Shown one piece after another: positions 22,203 through 34,844 of a DNA stretch of 64,000 nucleotides. This DNA comes from Achatina immaculata. Taxonomy: Eukaryota; Mollusca; Gastropoda; Stylommatophora; Achatinidae. Every line of letters starts with the position of its first letter. The stretch's first letter is position 1. Made by a program: the position numbers and the translations under genes. The notes beneath the pieces are model-generated. The model searched no databases. It was not told the DNA's origin and was given only the letters and a program-made list of their open reading frames with translations. The stretch lies in the NCBI GenBank assembly GCA_009760885.1, contig CM019703.1:9339959-9403958 (forward strand), given 5' to 3'.

Positions 22203-22919
22203 AACTCATGTGACCCTTTCGACCAGCGGGGTCAAACTGGTCACTTTCCTGACAAAGGTTCAGTATCTGAATGGGCGCAGTCTTCTTTCGGTAAAATGAC
22301 GAATAGTAGCAGAACGATCTAAAATCCTCGTTCGGCGAGTGTTTTCCACGATATTTAACGCCTACAGCAATCATGACAGTCTAAATTAACTCTGTTTCTT
22401 ACATTAGCTCATGTACATGGCTTTTTATTTTTGCCTTTTTTGAATTTCAGCTTTTAAGCATGATTTGTAGGGAAAAAAATATGGCGTATTTGTTTATTAT
22501 AAAATTGATTGTGTAGTAGTCTTGGAAGTTTTTGGTATGGTAGTATAAGCACTTTTTAATGAACAATTTCTCCTTACTGTTGCTGCTGATAAATTAAAAC
22601 CGATTCGTTTATACTTTATCAGATGGAACTCTAGGGTTTGTATCTTCAAGAAGATAAGTAAGCTGTTTCTAGATATTCTGAGACTGTCATCACAGAGAGT
22701 TTGAGGCTGTTTCTAAAGATCTGGAGACTGCTTTCTATCTTCACGAATATTTTTATATTTTTCTTATCCGCACGAAGATTTACTGTTGGTTTCTATCTTA
22801 CATGAAAATTTTGAGACATGCTGACTTGACAAAGAATCTGAGAGATATTATGTTAATGTTGATATTTCTCCAGACTTTGATTCAGCTAGGAAATCTCTGC
22901 AATGATGTTAGCACTTAGT
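22203..22919. other. No gene; weak repeats
   Basis: GCTGTTTCTA recurs at 22662 and 22706, and related GATTTACTG/GAAGAT words follow. This is perhaps an old 44-bp minisatellite. Confidence 0.35.
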
Positions 22920-23038
22920 TATTGATACAGCCTCTATAAATGCCAAATAAATGTTTTTAGTACAATCTCTATAACTGTCATTTAATAGTTTTTCGTATAA
23001 CCTCTATTATGATAATTAGAAGCCGATAGTATTTTATA
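22920..23038. repeat. Minisatellite (TATAATCTCTATAAATG-type), left part
   Basis: Units with CAGCCTCTATAAATG, CAATCTCTATAACTGTC and AACCTCTATTATGAT, about 48 bp apart. It resumes beyond the LINE insert at 23419. Confidence 0.75.
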
Positions 23039-23374
23039 GTAAAGAGATACAAAGAAGGCTGGAATCAGCTGAAATGTGGTTAATAAGAGGAATGCGGAAG
23101 GTATTATAGACAGCGAGAAAATCGATCCATGGAAGTTCTGAAAGAGACACAAGAAACAAGAGAAAATTATAACAAAGATCAGAAAACGTCAATCCAAATT
23201 TGTGGCGCATGTTCGGGTGAGAGGCGGGCTAGAGCACCAAATGCCAGCATAGAAGATCGAAGGTAGTAGGGGCAGAGGTAGACAAAGAAATGCACGAGAT
23301 GTGCTCACTGACAAACTTGTTCAGATGCACGAGGGATCATGGGTTATGGAAGGACATGATATCCAACGCCTGGT

Positions 23375-23418
<44 letters not shown>
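23039..23418 (+). pseudogene. LINE 3' fragment with (GA)n tail, inside minisatellite
   Basis: Frames give RRLESAEMWLIRGMRKV near the start, then a charged R-K-R-Q-S-K-F region, GRGRQR-type residues, and a terminal GLWKDMISNAWWQ-like block. This is the D-R-x-LW-x-x-x-I-x-N tail of a non-LTR retrotransposon related to LINE-H. Frames are broken. The 3' end leads straight into about 40 bp of GA repeat (23378-23418), which I read as its tail. Units of the same minisatellite lie on both sides, so the LINE inserted into the array. Confidence 0.75.
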
Positions 23419-23422
<4 letters not shown>

Positions 23423-23640
23423 TCAATAATTGACAATTATATACTAACAAAAGTTAGTATAATCTTTGTTCCAGATAATTAGAAGTTGTTACTATAGTAT
23501 CTGTTACCCATAATAAGAAACTGTTAGTATAGCCTTTTTATAACTAACAAATATAAGTATTTGGTGTAATCTCTATTAATGATAATTAAAAGTTTTTAAT
23601 GTAATCTCTATAAATGTCTTTTAGAAGTTTTAGGACGCAT
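23419..23640. repeat. Minisatellite (TATAATCTCTATAAATG-type), right part
   Basis: GTATAATCTTTGTTCCAGATAATTAGAAG, GTGTAATCTCTATTAATGATAATTAAAAG and ATGTAATCTCTATAAATGTC continue the array seen at 22920-23038. Confidence 0.8.
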
Positions 23641-24205
23641 GAAGCTGTCGCGAGGAACTTCGAAAAATGCTGTGTGCCAAGAAAAATGAAAACGAAACCG
23701 AGAGAAATAGAAATAAAGAGTGAAAGAAGGCTTACTGGGGGGGGGGGGGGGCGCGGGGGAGGGAGGGGGGAAGGTGTCATATATAGATAGGAAATTGCGT
23801 AGGGAACGCATATTAAGGCAGTGCTCTATGCCACGCGACAACATTTCCGTCCCAACTCAGTGCGGACAAGCAGGGAACTGAGATTTACGATGCAGGAGGC
23901 AGCTGTTATCGTCATTTACTATCGTCATCGCAATCATATGGAAGAACAGCGAAACTCTAACAACAACAACAACAACAACAACGTTATAGGAACATACATC
24001 AGTTGTATCTGAAATTGCTTCTTTCATACCGATGTTAATAGGAAATGAATTACTTTTACTTTCTTAGAGATAAGATTATTACGTCAAGAGTATCACGTTT
24101 GAGACTTTTACGATTGCTCGGTTTACGAGTTTTCGTTCTTTCTCTAGTGCTAGGTAGTGCTGAAGTGAAATGTGCAGATCTAGTACTGAAGTATAGAGGT
24201 GAAGA
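23641..24205. other. No gene; G15 at 23737-23751
   Basis: Contains G15 and (AAC)n at 23959-23982. Short ORFs lack motifs. Confidence 0.5.
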
Positions 24206-24560
24206 CCCTGTTCGATTTGGCAGTCAGAGATCCGTGCTAATGTCAGGACTGACAAACCATATCAGACAAAGACCCTGAACCATCTCTTGGCTGGTAGCCC
24301 CAATAACAGCCCTATCCTGGCTAAAGGGGCAGTGATCGCCGTGGTCCCCATGGTGGTGGAGTCTGTTAAGGAAGTATCACACAATCCCTAGTTTTCAGCT
24401 CCACTTAAGAACTGAAAAAAAAGTCGCCGTAACCTACTCCCAATCCGACACGATGCTGCCTGAACACCTTCACAACATTGGCTGCAAATAATACAAGCCT
24501 GCAGTTTCATTTAGATAGGAGGAGGAGGAGGAGGAGAAGAAGAAGAAGAAGAAGAAGAAG
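24206..24560 (+). mobile_element. Rep-A copy with GAG/GAA tail
   Basis: Carries TTGGCAGTCAGAGATCC, GACAAACCATATCAGACAAAGACCCTG, CCTGGCTAAAGGGGCAGTGATCG, CCATGGTGGTGGAGTCTGTTAAG, an A run, CCCAATCCGACACGATGCTG and GCCTGCAGTTTCATT. The 3' end runs into (GAG)n then (GAA)n at 24517-24560. No coding capacity. Confidence 0.85.
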
Positions 24561-24719
24561 TTTCGGATAATAAGGAAAGTCTTAATATGTTTCTGTATCT
24601 TCTGGACCATTGACCTTAGGTCACGGCCCAAATTAGGGTCAAGGGAATTCTGAGGTAAGGTCACTAGAAGATCTTTCGTATTATAACTTTTGTGGAATTT
24701 TAAGATCTTTATCTTTTAC

Positions 24720-24976
24720 ACGGTCCAGCGGTGGCGTAGTGTCTAGTGCACTCGCCTGCTGATCAGAAGGTCCGTGGTTCGATTTCGCACTCGCGCGGAA
24801 TTTTTCGAACCGACCGGCACCAGGGTCAACCCAGCCTAAAAAAAAAAAAATAGGTACCTGGGGGTTTCCCTAGGAAAACAAAGGCAACGAGGGACGGTGC
24901 TGGCATCCCTACCTCAAATGATGTAGTGGCCTAGAAATGTGAAGGTGGTAACACTTCACCACCCCGCTACGGTATG
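24720..24976 (+). mobile_element. SINE-2 copy (tRNA-derived), best preserved
   Basis: The tRNA-like head has an A box TGGCGTAGTG (24732-24741) and a B box GGTTCGATTTC (24776-24786), 44 nt apart. It is followed by GAACCGACCGGCACCAGGGTC, an A13 run, TAGGTACCTGGGGGTTTCCC, GGTGCTGGCATCCCTACC and CCGCTACGGTATGC. Relatives lie at 9.7 kb (minus) and, broken, at 17.1 kb. No clear TSD was found. Confidence 0.88.
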
Positions 24977-25520
24977 CTCATGCTACGGGACTTAGACTAC
25001 ATTAGATCTTTTACCTGGGCCGCTGTAGACTTACTATTTCGTGGCGTTTGGGTGAGTGAAATAAAAAAAAAATGGTATGGGAACCACTGTTCTTCTAGAC
25101 GCTTGTCTATTTTCATTCGCAAGACCAGAGACAGGATGTCAGAAAGTGGAGTTAGGGTAATGGCGTGGAAAAAAAAATATAACAAAGATGTCTAACAACT
25201 TTGGCCAAGTTATGGCTGCCGGAAGTACGACCATTGTTTTTCTTGCAGGGTCCTATCTGAAAATATTAACTGGCGGATTGTTCTGTGCACTGCATCCTGC
25301 TTTCATCGCTACTCTCCGCTTCTATATGATGCTTCTCTCGTGTGAAAGAGAAGAAAAGGGATATCGGTTTGCTTTGTCCTGGGCCTGCAGGTGACCGGAT
25401 GTAGCGTCGGAGTCTTTCTATTTGGTTCACAGATCCTGCACGCGTCAGGGTCTTTCTGTTTGGTTTCTAGATTTTGCACGAGTCTGTGCAACATGGCGGA
25501 TAAGTATGACTGCGACAGTG
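24977..25520. other. No gene
   Basis: No recognisable feature. Short ORFs lack motifs. Confidence 0.5.
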
Positions 25521-25810
25521 GACAGAGAGAGAGAGAGAGGAAGAGAGACGGAGAGACACAGAGCGTGAGGGAGAGAGACAGAGGGAGGCAGAGAGAGAGG
25601 GAGATAGACACAGAGAGAGACAGAGAGAGAGGGAGAGAGACACAGAGACGGAGAGAGAGACAGAGGGAGACAGAGAGAGGGAGAGAGACAAAGAGACGGA
25701 GACAGAGACAGAGACACACAGAGAGACAGAGGGAGACAGAGAGAGAGGGAGAGAGACACAGAGACAGAAAGAGAAGGAGAGAGACAGTGAGAGAACGAAA
25801 CAGAGAGATA
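25521..25810. repeat. GAGA/GACA-rich purine microsatellite
   Basis: About 290 bp of imperfect (GA)n with interspersed GACA. The strand is almost purine-only apart from C in GACA. Arg/Glu-rich and Ser/Leu-rich ORFs here are by-products. Confidence 0.95.
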
Positions 25811-25861
25811 AAAATAAAACTAACATACACACACAAAAGCAGATTGGAAGGGAAGGAGACG

Positions 25862-27014
<1,153 letters not shown>

Positions 27015-27062
27015 GGGCCTTGGTCAGCTGTGGTTCGCCATACCTGAACCAAACGGTCAGAT
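27015..27062 (-). mobile_element. Rep-A 5' scrap
   Basis: The reverse complement reads GGCGAACCACAGCTGACCAAGGCCCC, matching the Rep-A 5' block only. Confidence 0.55.
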
Positions 27063-27296
27063 AAAGGTCGCTAATAATTATCTCACTCAGACTAAGTAAT
27101 ACGTTTCCGACTCGTCCCTTTCTCCCGGGAATACTTTGTCGATATATAAGGACAGTCCATTTTTTCCCCCATGGTGTACTCCTTTTTTTTTTTTTTTAGT
27201 TCTTCGTATCTTGCTTCTTATTTCCTGGTCTTGGGAGTGAGATCATACTCATATACACATATACATATACATACATACATATATATATATATATAT
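27063..27296. repeat. Spacer with (AC/AT)n at 27246-27296
   Basis: A T run at 27183-27199 and an alternating CATA/TATA stretch directly abutting the following LINE-K. Confidence 0.75.
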
Positions 27297-27803
27297 GAAA
27301 GTATAACAACTAAAGAAGCTGTGGAGAGGAACAGACAGAACTACAAAAATAAGATTTTTAAGGGCATGTATCTTTCCCGTCGCAACATATGTCTGTGAGA
27401 CCTGGACACTTAACAAAACAACTGAGAAACACATAAATGCCTTTGAATGTAAATGCTGCAGAAGAGCTCTTCGAATATCATCGACACATAAAAGAACAAA
27501 TATATGTACACTACAAGAACTTAATATTGAAGAAGGCTGGGTAGTAAAGAGGATTAAACAGAGAAAACTTAAATATTTTGGACATATTAAACGTCATGAT
27601 AATTTAGAAAAGACCATCTTTGAAGGGTACATAATGGGAAAAAAGAAAGAGAGGAAGACCAAGGCAAAGGTGGCTGCAAGACATCGTTGATAATCTGCAA
27701 ATGGATGCATCAGCAGCATGGCATCTTGCTTACAACCAAGAGGCCACATGAGTGTTGATAGAGAGGAAAAGTTCCGCAAGGGACATGTAAATGACTGACT
27801 GAT
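27297..27803 (+). pseudogene. LINE-K fragment
   Basis: Frames give KVxQLKKLWRGTDRTTKI, ETWTLNKTTEKHINAFECKC, QELNIEEGWVVKRIKQRKLKYFGHIKRHDNLEKT, then G-K-K-K-E-R-K-T-K-x-K-W-x-Q-D-I-V-D-N-L and a GHVND-like end. The order matches the 18.8- and 48.3-kb copies. The reverse-transcriptase core is missing and several frameshifts are present. It begins immediately after an AT-rich microsatellite. Confidence 0.82.
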
Positions 27804-29519
27804 ATGTATATCAGGTTTTATCTTCTATCTTTCTCAGACTCCTGACAAAATAATACGTATCTTCATCACCACGTCCAAATGTTTATCTTAGTTTAATTAA
27901 GCCTTTCATATGGGAGATAATCACGTTCGTCGGCCATTTTTATATTTAGCACCTCTGTGTTCATCTTTCCCTGCCATCTAATTTCATATGTCTGTTAAGA
28001 CATCCTCTCTAGATTTTCTCTGTTAATAAATTTGTCTGCCAACGAGCCGGGGTACTAAATCTGGACAAATCAGACATGAAGTTTCGGGAAATATTTCACC
28101 AAATAAACGTCAGCTGTGCGTCTGATGCCTTTTTGGAGTGCCGAACTTGGCCATTGTGTGCAGCAAAACTAACGACAGATTAAACAGCTTAAACTCAGAC
28201 GTATATTCAGCTTAATCTCTCTCACGACTGTTTCATGAACGGCGAAAGCTCTTCGTTAAAATACTCACAATTCTGCTTTACGACGTCGTTATGCGATTCG
28301 GATTTGGTCTCAATTCGGATTTAAAAAAAACAAAAACAAACGAAACCTCAGAATATCCCCGAGGGCTCTCTTTCTGTTTTGTGTTTTTGTTTTCTTCTTC
28401 TTCTTCTTCTTTCATTTCTCTCCAGGCCAAGAGAACAGACTTCAAGCGTCTTCGTGGGTTTTTTTTTTTGGGTTGCCCCGCCCCCCCCCCCAATCCCCTT
28501 TCCTTTAATTTAAAGAAGGAATACCACGGCATCTCAACTGGAATGATGGTGATAATACGTGTCTCAGTATGTCAGTTATTAATTCCTTTATTGTGGCGGC
28601 TTTTGTACCACAGACACCGCTGAGGTCGCCAAGGGAATGTTCGGTGTTGATTGATGTTCAGATGAAATTAAACACTCACAAGAAAGAGGAGTGGATTTCT
28701 GCGGGCAAATAGGACCTAATGCGAGTGGCAACAATAAACACAAGCGGGACAACGGGAGCAGGGCATAGACTCCTGCCGCAGAAAAATAATATTTCATTTG
28801 CATTGAAGTGCTGGCTTTTCTTATGGATGCTCCGATCCCTGCGTCCACCGTAGGCATCGTTTCCTTTAAGCCGTGGACGGAGAACAAGGGCCGGTACTTT
28901 TGTGTTCGGCGAATAACCCGATAGCCACATAAATTATTGTATAGCACGCATTTTAAAATGGATCAGTATTTGAACAAGATACCATCATTCACCAAATCAA
29001 ATAATAGTCCAAAAATAAGACGACCGTAATACAATACTGGGTCTCCAGTGATCAGGATGAATATTATATTTGGTTCAGGTTTTAAAAAAAAAATATTATT
29101 AAAGAAACAATACGGAAACTGATAACCGGACCTCCCCCCTCCCCTCCCCAATCCCCTCCCCAAAACAGTTCCTGGATTGTCAACAGCTTCTCACTGGAAT
29201 CTCGGCAAACACCATTAATCAAGAAACACTAAAAGACCGGTTATCGGCCTTTTTATTTCGTAGTTTTCCCACAATTTTTTTTTCTCCTCCTTTCCTCGAG
29301 GGTCTATGAAAAGTCCTGGATGTTCACTTGCAAAAGGTGCCCTTTTCAGCTGCAATCCATATCTCATTTCTCGTTCAGTCACACAGTATCTATCAGATAG
29401 TTAGATTTGTGTCTCAAGAATAATGGGGGGAAAAAAAACTATACTGACTTGAGCGCTATAGAAGTCCTTTCAGAGTGTTTGGCGTACAAGCTTTACAAGC
29501 TAGTCAGCTGTGTTTCTAT
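27804..29519. other. No gene; C11 at 28481-28491
   Basis: Contains TTC repeats (28393-28412), a T/C homopolymer stretch and G/C-rich words near 29132-29160. A 119-codon minus ORF at 28588-28947 has no recognisable domain and is not called. Confidence 0.5.
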
Positions 29520-29628
29520 GACTTTAAGGATTCCGTGTTCCTAGGACTTTAAGGATTCCGTGTTACTAGGACTTTAAGGATCCTGTATTCCTAGGACTTT
29601 AAAGGATTTCGTGTTACTAGGACTTTTA
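29520..29628. repeat. 25-bp minisatellite, left part
   Basis: GACTTTAAGGATTCCGTGTT units start at 29520, 29545, 29570, 29595 and 29621 (period 25). The fifth is cut by the following LINE. Confidence 0.93.
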
Positions 29629-29797
29629 CACCACAGGGGAACAGAAGTAAGGGTAGACCAAAAGAGACATGGAGAAGAACAACAGAGGGGATGTTGGGCA
29701 ATAGAGGGCTCACCTGGGCAAGGGCAGAAAAAAAGGCGAAGGACAGGCATTTGTGGAAAACCCTTGCGGAAGCACCATGTGCCCTGGGCACTTAAGG

Positions 29798-29801
<4 letters not shown>
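29629..29801 (+). pseudogene. LINE-L short 3' fragment with (GA)n tail, inside minisatellite
   Basis: The last 57 codons of the LINE-L polyprotein are open here: GNRSKGRPKETWRR, NRGLTWARAEKKAK, LWKTLAEAPCALGT, stop. They are followed by GGTTCA and about 50 bp of GA repeat (29801-29851). Upstream and downstream DNA is the same 25-bp minisatellite, resuming as GGATTTAAGGATTCCG at 29852. AGGACTT on the left and AGGATTT on the right may be an imperfect target duplication. Confidence 0.88.
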
Positions 29802-29840
<39 letters not shown>

Positions 29841-29851
29841 CGAGAGAGAGA

Positions 29852-30164
29852 GGATTTAAGGATTCCGTTTAATTAGGAATCCATGTAGAAGGTTAAGTCC
29901 TATTTGATCAAATAATATTCGGTAATGTTATTTTTGGGGCTCAGAACAGAATACTAACCGAATACTGGTTAAAGCCTCAAGGACACTCGGAAGGCGGAAC
30001 CCAGGCCCGATTGGAAGATGGGAGGAAAGGGGAGGGGGGAATCAGATCATCATTCCAGAGCTTGGACGGCCTCCACTGTTTTAAGGGGAAGGGGGCCGCC
30101 TTGGGGGACCACTGTTCTCGGGAGGACGGAAATCTATAGTGGGTGAAAATACAATGGCTAATCA
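29852..30164. other. Minisatellite remnant then no feature
   Basis: One further minisatellite unit (29852-29876), then unremarkable sequence. Confidence 0.5.
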
Positions 30165-30800
30165 ATAACGTCAGGTGGGGAAATGGGAAGTGAAGATGGG
30201 ATAGAAAGGGGAGGGGAGGTGGGGTAGAAGGGGGGGGGGAGTGAGGTGGAGTAGAGGGGAGGAACAGTTCTGCTCGTCCTTACACAATTCCTCTGGCAGA
30301 CCCCCCACCCCCCCGATGTAAGGTCTCAAATTATTTGAACATGCCAGCTGCACTTCTCTATAACGTTATCTATCTTGTTCCTTCAGCACCCAAGACACCG
30401 AGCTGCTGATAGCAGGAGATTTCCACTTCTCTCCGTTCTTCTCTATCTTCTTGGCCGTCCTTCCACTAGCGGTTAGTCTCTTGTTTACGGGCATTTTCTC
30501 TGCCGTATGTCTCCATGTCTCATTGGGTCGTCGTCCCATTCTTCTTTTACCCTGTGGAGTCCTCCACATCAAAGCTGTTTGAACTCATGTCGATTGCCAA
30601 TAGCTTGCCACCTTCTTCTGTCCCCACAGTGGTGTTATGTCCGTCTCTCTTAACAGTAGGTCAGTCACTTGTGGTGTTTTAGCTAGGACACACCCTTCTA
30701 TCTTACGTAGAAACCTCCGTTTAAAATGTGTCAGGTGTACGTGGCGTTGCCTGTGTCATTTCCTAACATTCGCTCCCGTACAGAAAGGCGCTTGCATTCC
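30165..30800 (-). pseudogene. LINE-D fragment, left arm of inverted pair
   Basis: The minus strand encodes, with frame changes, ASAFLYGSEC, VTDLLLRE-like residues, then ALMWRTPQGKRRMGRRPNETWRHTAEKMPVNKRL and a K-K-I-E-K-N-G-E-K-W tail. This is the post-RT C-terminal region of a LINE (YGSEC / RTPQGKR-x-GRRP-x-ETWR). About 200 bp of 3' sequence after the coding part, including a C6AC7 stretch, is also shared with the copy at 33.6-34.2 kb in opposite orientation. Inactive. Confidence 0.82.
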
Positions 30801-31225
30801 GTAACATTAATATACTTAATTTATTTTAATATATACGCATTTAAATGTATATAAAAGGTTAAGGGTAGAAAGGTAAAAATCCCATTTTCCTTGACATTAC
30901 GGTGTTGGCCCGTATTTCCACGACCTGTGGCATATGAAAACGTGATGTATTTATACGACTTTAAAAAAAAAAGTCTCTTTTCTTCTTCTTCTTCTTCTTC
31001 GTTCACTTCTACCACCAAAAACCGCACTGTGAACCTACTGAATTCATGCCTGTGGTCCTCGTTAGGTCCCGTGGTCCCCTGTGTGGTCCAAAATAGACCA
31101 CACGAGATCCACGAAAGGACCACAAGATATTCAGAGTGTCACAGTGCTTTAGCCTGTATTCTTGGTGGGTCTCGGAAGCGGGATTGCGTGACACCGTGGT
31201 TTTCATTGCACCAGTTTAGTCTAGG
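30801..31225. other. No gene; TTC run near 30981
   Basis: No supported feature apart from (TTC)n at 30980-31000. Confidence 0.45.
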
Positions 31226-31392
31226 GTTGGACTTTCTCACCGGAAGACCTCGACGTGTTTAGGATATCAGTGCATCCCCGCTGGGTGAGAGGCGGTAGCC
31301 CACCCAGGCCAGAGTTGGACTTTCTCACCGGAAAACCTCGACGTGTTTTGAGATACCCGTGTATCACCGCCAGGTGAGAGGTGAAAGTCTCT
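31226..31392. repeat. 88-bp tandem duplication
   Basis: GTTGGACTTTCTCACCGGAA starts at 31226 and 31314. Both copies continue with ACCTCGACGTGTTT and end in GGGTGAGAGG/AGGTGAGAGG. CTCACC and GGTGAG within each copy could pair. Confidence 0.85.
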
Positions 31393-31465
31393 TTTAATAC
31401 ATACGGATTTGACAGCATCTTAAATCTATTTATATTTGTCTCAACATACATGTATGTTATTCCAT

Positions 31466-31468
<3 letters not shown>

Positions 31469-31538
<70 letters not shown>
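31469..31538. repeat. (TA)n(GA)n microsatellite
   Basis: About 53 bp of TA followed by GA units. No LINE end abuts it. Confidence 0.95.
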
Positions 31539-33348
31539 CGAGGAAAATGAGGAATAATAATGTTTTCCTTGCATTTTTTTTTTTTGTTAGAGTTTCCCTA
31601 CCAGAAACGCAAATGTAAAGAATGATTTTCATTTCTCTTTAAAAAAATAAACCGCTGACGAATTCCTTTTACAACAGAAAAGAAGCCAGACGAAACACGA
31701 GCATCAAGAAAACAATAAAGCCCCTCGACCCACCCCCCACCCACCACCCCCCCCCCTCGCTCCCCAGAGGCAAGGGCCACAGCCAGGGATTACCAGACCT
31801 TTAGAAGATGGACAAGAGGAATTCTGCGCCCCGTAAAACATGTCGCACTTCATCTCGTCACAAAAAGCCCGTGTTTCCGTCACTTCGGCCAGTTTAATTC
31901 GAAGATGACAACTGGCTTTTTCTGTGCCATATTTACACCGCCCCCGCCCCCTTTACCCCTCTCATGGTCTGACCTATTTATGGGAGAGGACTGGCGATTT
32001 ACAAGCATTATGTGTCTTTTTTTCCTTACTCCCGTTGGCGAGTCTCGAGTTTGCTGGACTCAAAACATGAAGGCTTCCAGACTAGGGACACTTATAAGTA
32101 GATAAATGCTGGCCCCAAGAGACCCTTTGTCTTCAGCCATACCAGGCCGTCTGTCACAAAAAAGGGAGTTAATTTAAGAACGTCCGACTTAACAACAAGA
32201 CCATATGTGAACAATATGTTCTGCTTTCCCAAAGGCCCTCCACTCCCACCCTTTGATTTCATAAAAATATTCAGTTTTTTTTGTGTGTCTTGGCCTAAAT
32301 TGTGCATACTTCAGCATGCAGGACCACTCATTGGCTCTCAAGGTATTTTTGGTGGTTCGACACGGTTTCCGGTGTGAGAACAGCTATGGAGCGTTCATTT
32401 TAAAAAAAGGCCGTAGATAGAACCCTAGTGATGATAAGAGTGTTTTTTTTTTTAAAATTTAATCGAGTCAGTTCATTTGCTGGTCTGTGGAACCCCAAAA
32501 TTCTTTCCACGGGTACTCTGAGGAGTCCATGGACTCCAGATTAAGAACCGCTGGACTCCAGATTAAGAGCCGCTATTCTAACGCTTGCAAAAGAAAAAAA
32601 AATTCAGCAATTAATTATTTATATTGTTTTATTTTCTTTCACGGTGCAGGCAGGAAACAGAAGGTACGGCCGTCCACGTAAGTAGAGGTCTTACACAATA
32701 ACAGAATTCTTACATATTCCTGTACAGTGTACAGCGTTCACGAAACAAACCCCAAAAGTCTTATCAACAAATCTATTTCTCTCAGTGAAAGTTAGATGAA
32801 GAAGAAGACAAGACAAGACAAGCTGTGTTTTTTTATTACTCTATTTTCCTGTGTCCATATAGTGTCCTTGTCAGTCACGCAAATGTAAAGAGTGATTTTC
32901 ATTTCACTTCTGGGTCAAAATATTGGTTGTTCTGTATGGGGAGTATTTGTTTCTCTCATCTTCTGTTTTCTCAAGTGCTTCTTCTCCTCCTCCTCCTCCT
33001 CCTTCTTCTTCTTCTTCTTCTTCTCAGAAGCCCCCTCGCCAGGATGAATTCCATAATCTTCTACAGGTCATTCAGGCAGTTCCGCAGTTCCTGCCTTAGG
33101 TCCAAGCAATCACGTCTGGCTGCGTGGTCTGCAGTCTTGGAGTACATGTTATGGAGCCGGCAGTGGGCATTCGTCTGTACTCGTCTTGAGTCGGTGGAGA
33201 TGGCTCATCAGCCTGCAGTGGCTAGTTCTTAATCAGAACAAGACCGTTTGTTGCTTCCTTTATAGCTGGTGGATTGGATCCAGTTCACTGCCTGCGCCCA
33301 GCCTCTTTGGCCCACATTTGGTCGTAGCGGTTTCATATGATGATCTAA
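31539..33348. other. No gene
   Basis: C10 at 31747-31756, a 22-bp tandem duplication at 32531-32574 (GGACTCCAGATTAAGAACCGCT), and (TCC)n(TTC)n at 32982-33025. The 32.5-kb AAGAACCGCTG ending resembles a hAT-type right terminus but no left end was found. A 135-codon ORF at 32825-33232 contains the TTC-coded Leu run and is not called. Confidence 0.45.
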
Positions 33349-33428
33349 ATTAGTATGTCAATGTTAAACTGGTATGTCAATTTTAAACTGATTTGTCAAT
33401 GTTAAACTGGTATGTCAATGCTAAATAA
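33349..33428. repeat. 19-bp minisatellite, 4 units
   Basis: TATGTCAATGTTAAACTGG units at 33354, 33373, 33392 and 33411. Confidence 0.88.
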
Positions 33429-33514
33429 AACTGTATCAAATGCTGTACGTTTTCCTGGTATAACACGCGGCTTCTATAACAGTAATGATTTGTGCTGCCT
33501 AAGGAAAGAAAGAA

Positions 33515-33615
33515 ACAGACTATACGTTCACACAGCGTAACAGAGTAAACTATACGTTCATACAGCTTAACAAAGTAAACTATACTTTTACAAGGCTTTA
33601 AAAAAGGTAAACTAT
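33515..33615. repeat. About 32-bp minisatellite, about 3 units
   Basis: GTAAACTATACGTTCATACAGC words recur and lead directly into the LINE-D copy, whose junction reads CTATACGTAAGATAG. Confidence 0.7.
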
Positions 33616-34163
33616 ACGTAAGATAGAAGGGGGTGTCCTAGCTAAACACCACCATGACTGACCTACTGTTAAAAGAGATGGACATAATACCATTGTCGGA
33701 CAGAAGAAGGTGGCACGCGATCGACAATCGACATGAGAGCGACAGATCAATCCTTAACGCAAACAGCTTTGATGTGGAGGACTCCACAGGGTAAAAGAAG
33801 AATGGGACGACGACCCAAAGAGACATGGAGACATACGGCAGAGAAAATGCCCGTACACAAGAGACTAACCGATAGTGGAAGGACGGCCAAGAAGATAGAG
33901 AAGAACGGAGAGAAGTGGAAAGCAGCCCGGTGTCTTGGGTGCTGAAGGAACAAGATAGATAACGTTATAGAGAAGTGCAGCTGGCATGTTCAAATAATTT
34001 GGGACCTTACATCTGGGGGGGGGGGGGTCTGCCAGAGGAATTGTGTAAGGACGAGCAGAACTGTTCCTCCCCTCTACCCCACCTCACTTTCCCCCTCCTA
34101 TCCCACCTCCTCTCCCCCTTTCTACCTCATTTTCACTTCCCATTTCCTCACCTGCATTACTTT
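33616..34163 (+). pseudogene. LINE-D fragment, right arm of inverted pair
   Basis: Encodes MTDLLLKEMDI, then in another frame ALMWRTPQGKRRMGRRPKETWRHTAEKMPVHKRL and K-K-I-E-K-N-G-E-K-W. About 548 bp align in reverse orientation to 30165-30709, with a few dozen differences. Shared 3' sequence includes GATAACGTTATAGAGAAGTGCAG, a G13 run and AGAGGAATTGTGTAAGGACG. It is 5'-truncated relative to the left copy. Minisatellite units precede it. Confidence 0.83.
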
Positions 34164-34313
34164 CATGAAAGAAAAAGAAGAGTTTACGATAAAACGTGGA
34201 CAGTTCCCGCGTACTCAGAAACTTATCTAAAAAAAAAAAACCACTGATTCCTTAAACGAATTCAACCCACAATAATGGTTCCTTTCTTTACACAGTTTCA
34301 GAAACCACGCCAT

Positions 34314-34355
<42 letters not shown>

Positions 34356-34844
34356 TACACACAAACATAAAAGCAGTAAAATAAAATATTATACCAAGTA
34401 TTATCTTCCAAAGACCAGACATGTAATTGGTGGGCCAGCGGCCTGTCATGAACCAAAGTCCCCCTAGCAACAGCGGACGGCACAAACGTCAAGGCAACCT
34501 TGTTCTGCCACCCGTCAGCCATTGAGCCTGGAAGAACGTATAGATTTACCTGTCGGGAGATGATCTTAAGTCCTCCGGCAGGACAAAGACTATTTGAGGG
34601 AGGGGGGGGCATCTGGTATTGTCATTCGTGTAAGCCGCAGGAGAATATGGAAGAAAAACACAACATGAGGAGAAAAAGGGTTTGGCAGAGGGAGTAACTG
34701 GTGATGGGGAAGGAGGGGTGTGGGATTTTGACAACGCCTGAGTTTTTTTGTGCTCTCTCTTCGGCAAAACTTTCTTCCCGCCATCTCCTACCTTTTTCTT
34801 TTTTGACAGTTATTCCCCTTTGCTCTCTGTCCCGGCCGACAGGT
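34164..34844. other. No gene; (CT)n(CA)n at 34314-34355
   Basis: No supported ORF or repeat family. Confidence 0.5.

Noticed and set aside
28588..28947. 119-codon minus-strand ORF as a protein gene
   Set aside because: No recognisable domain, no context, and a length expected by chance in 64 kb.
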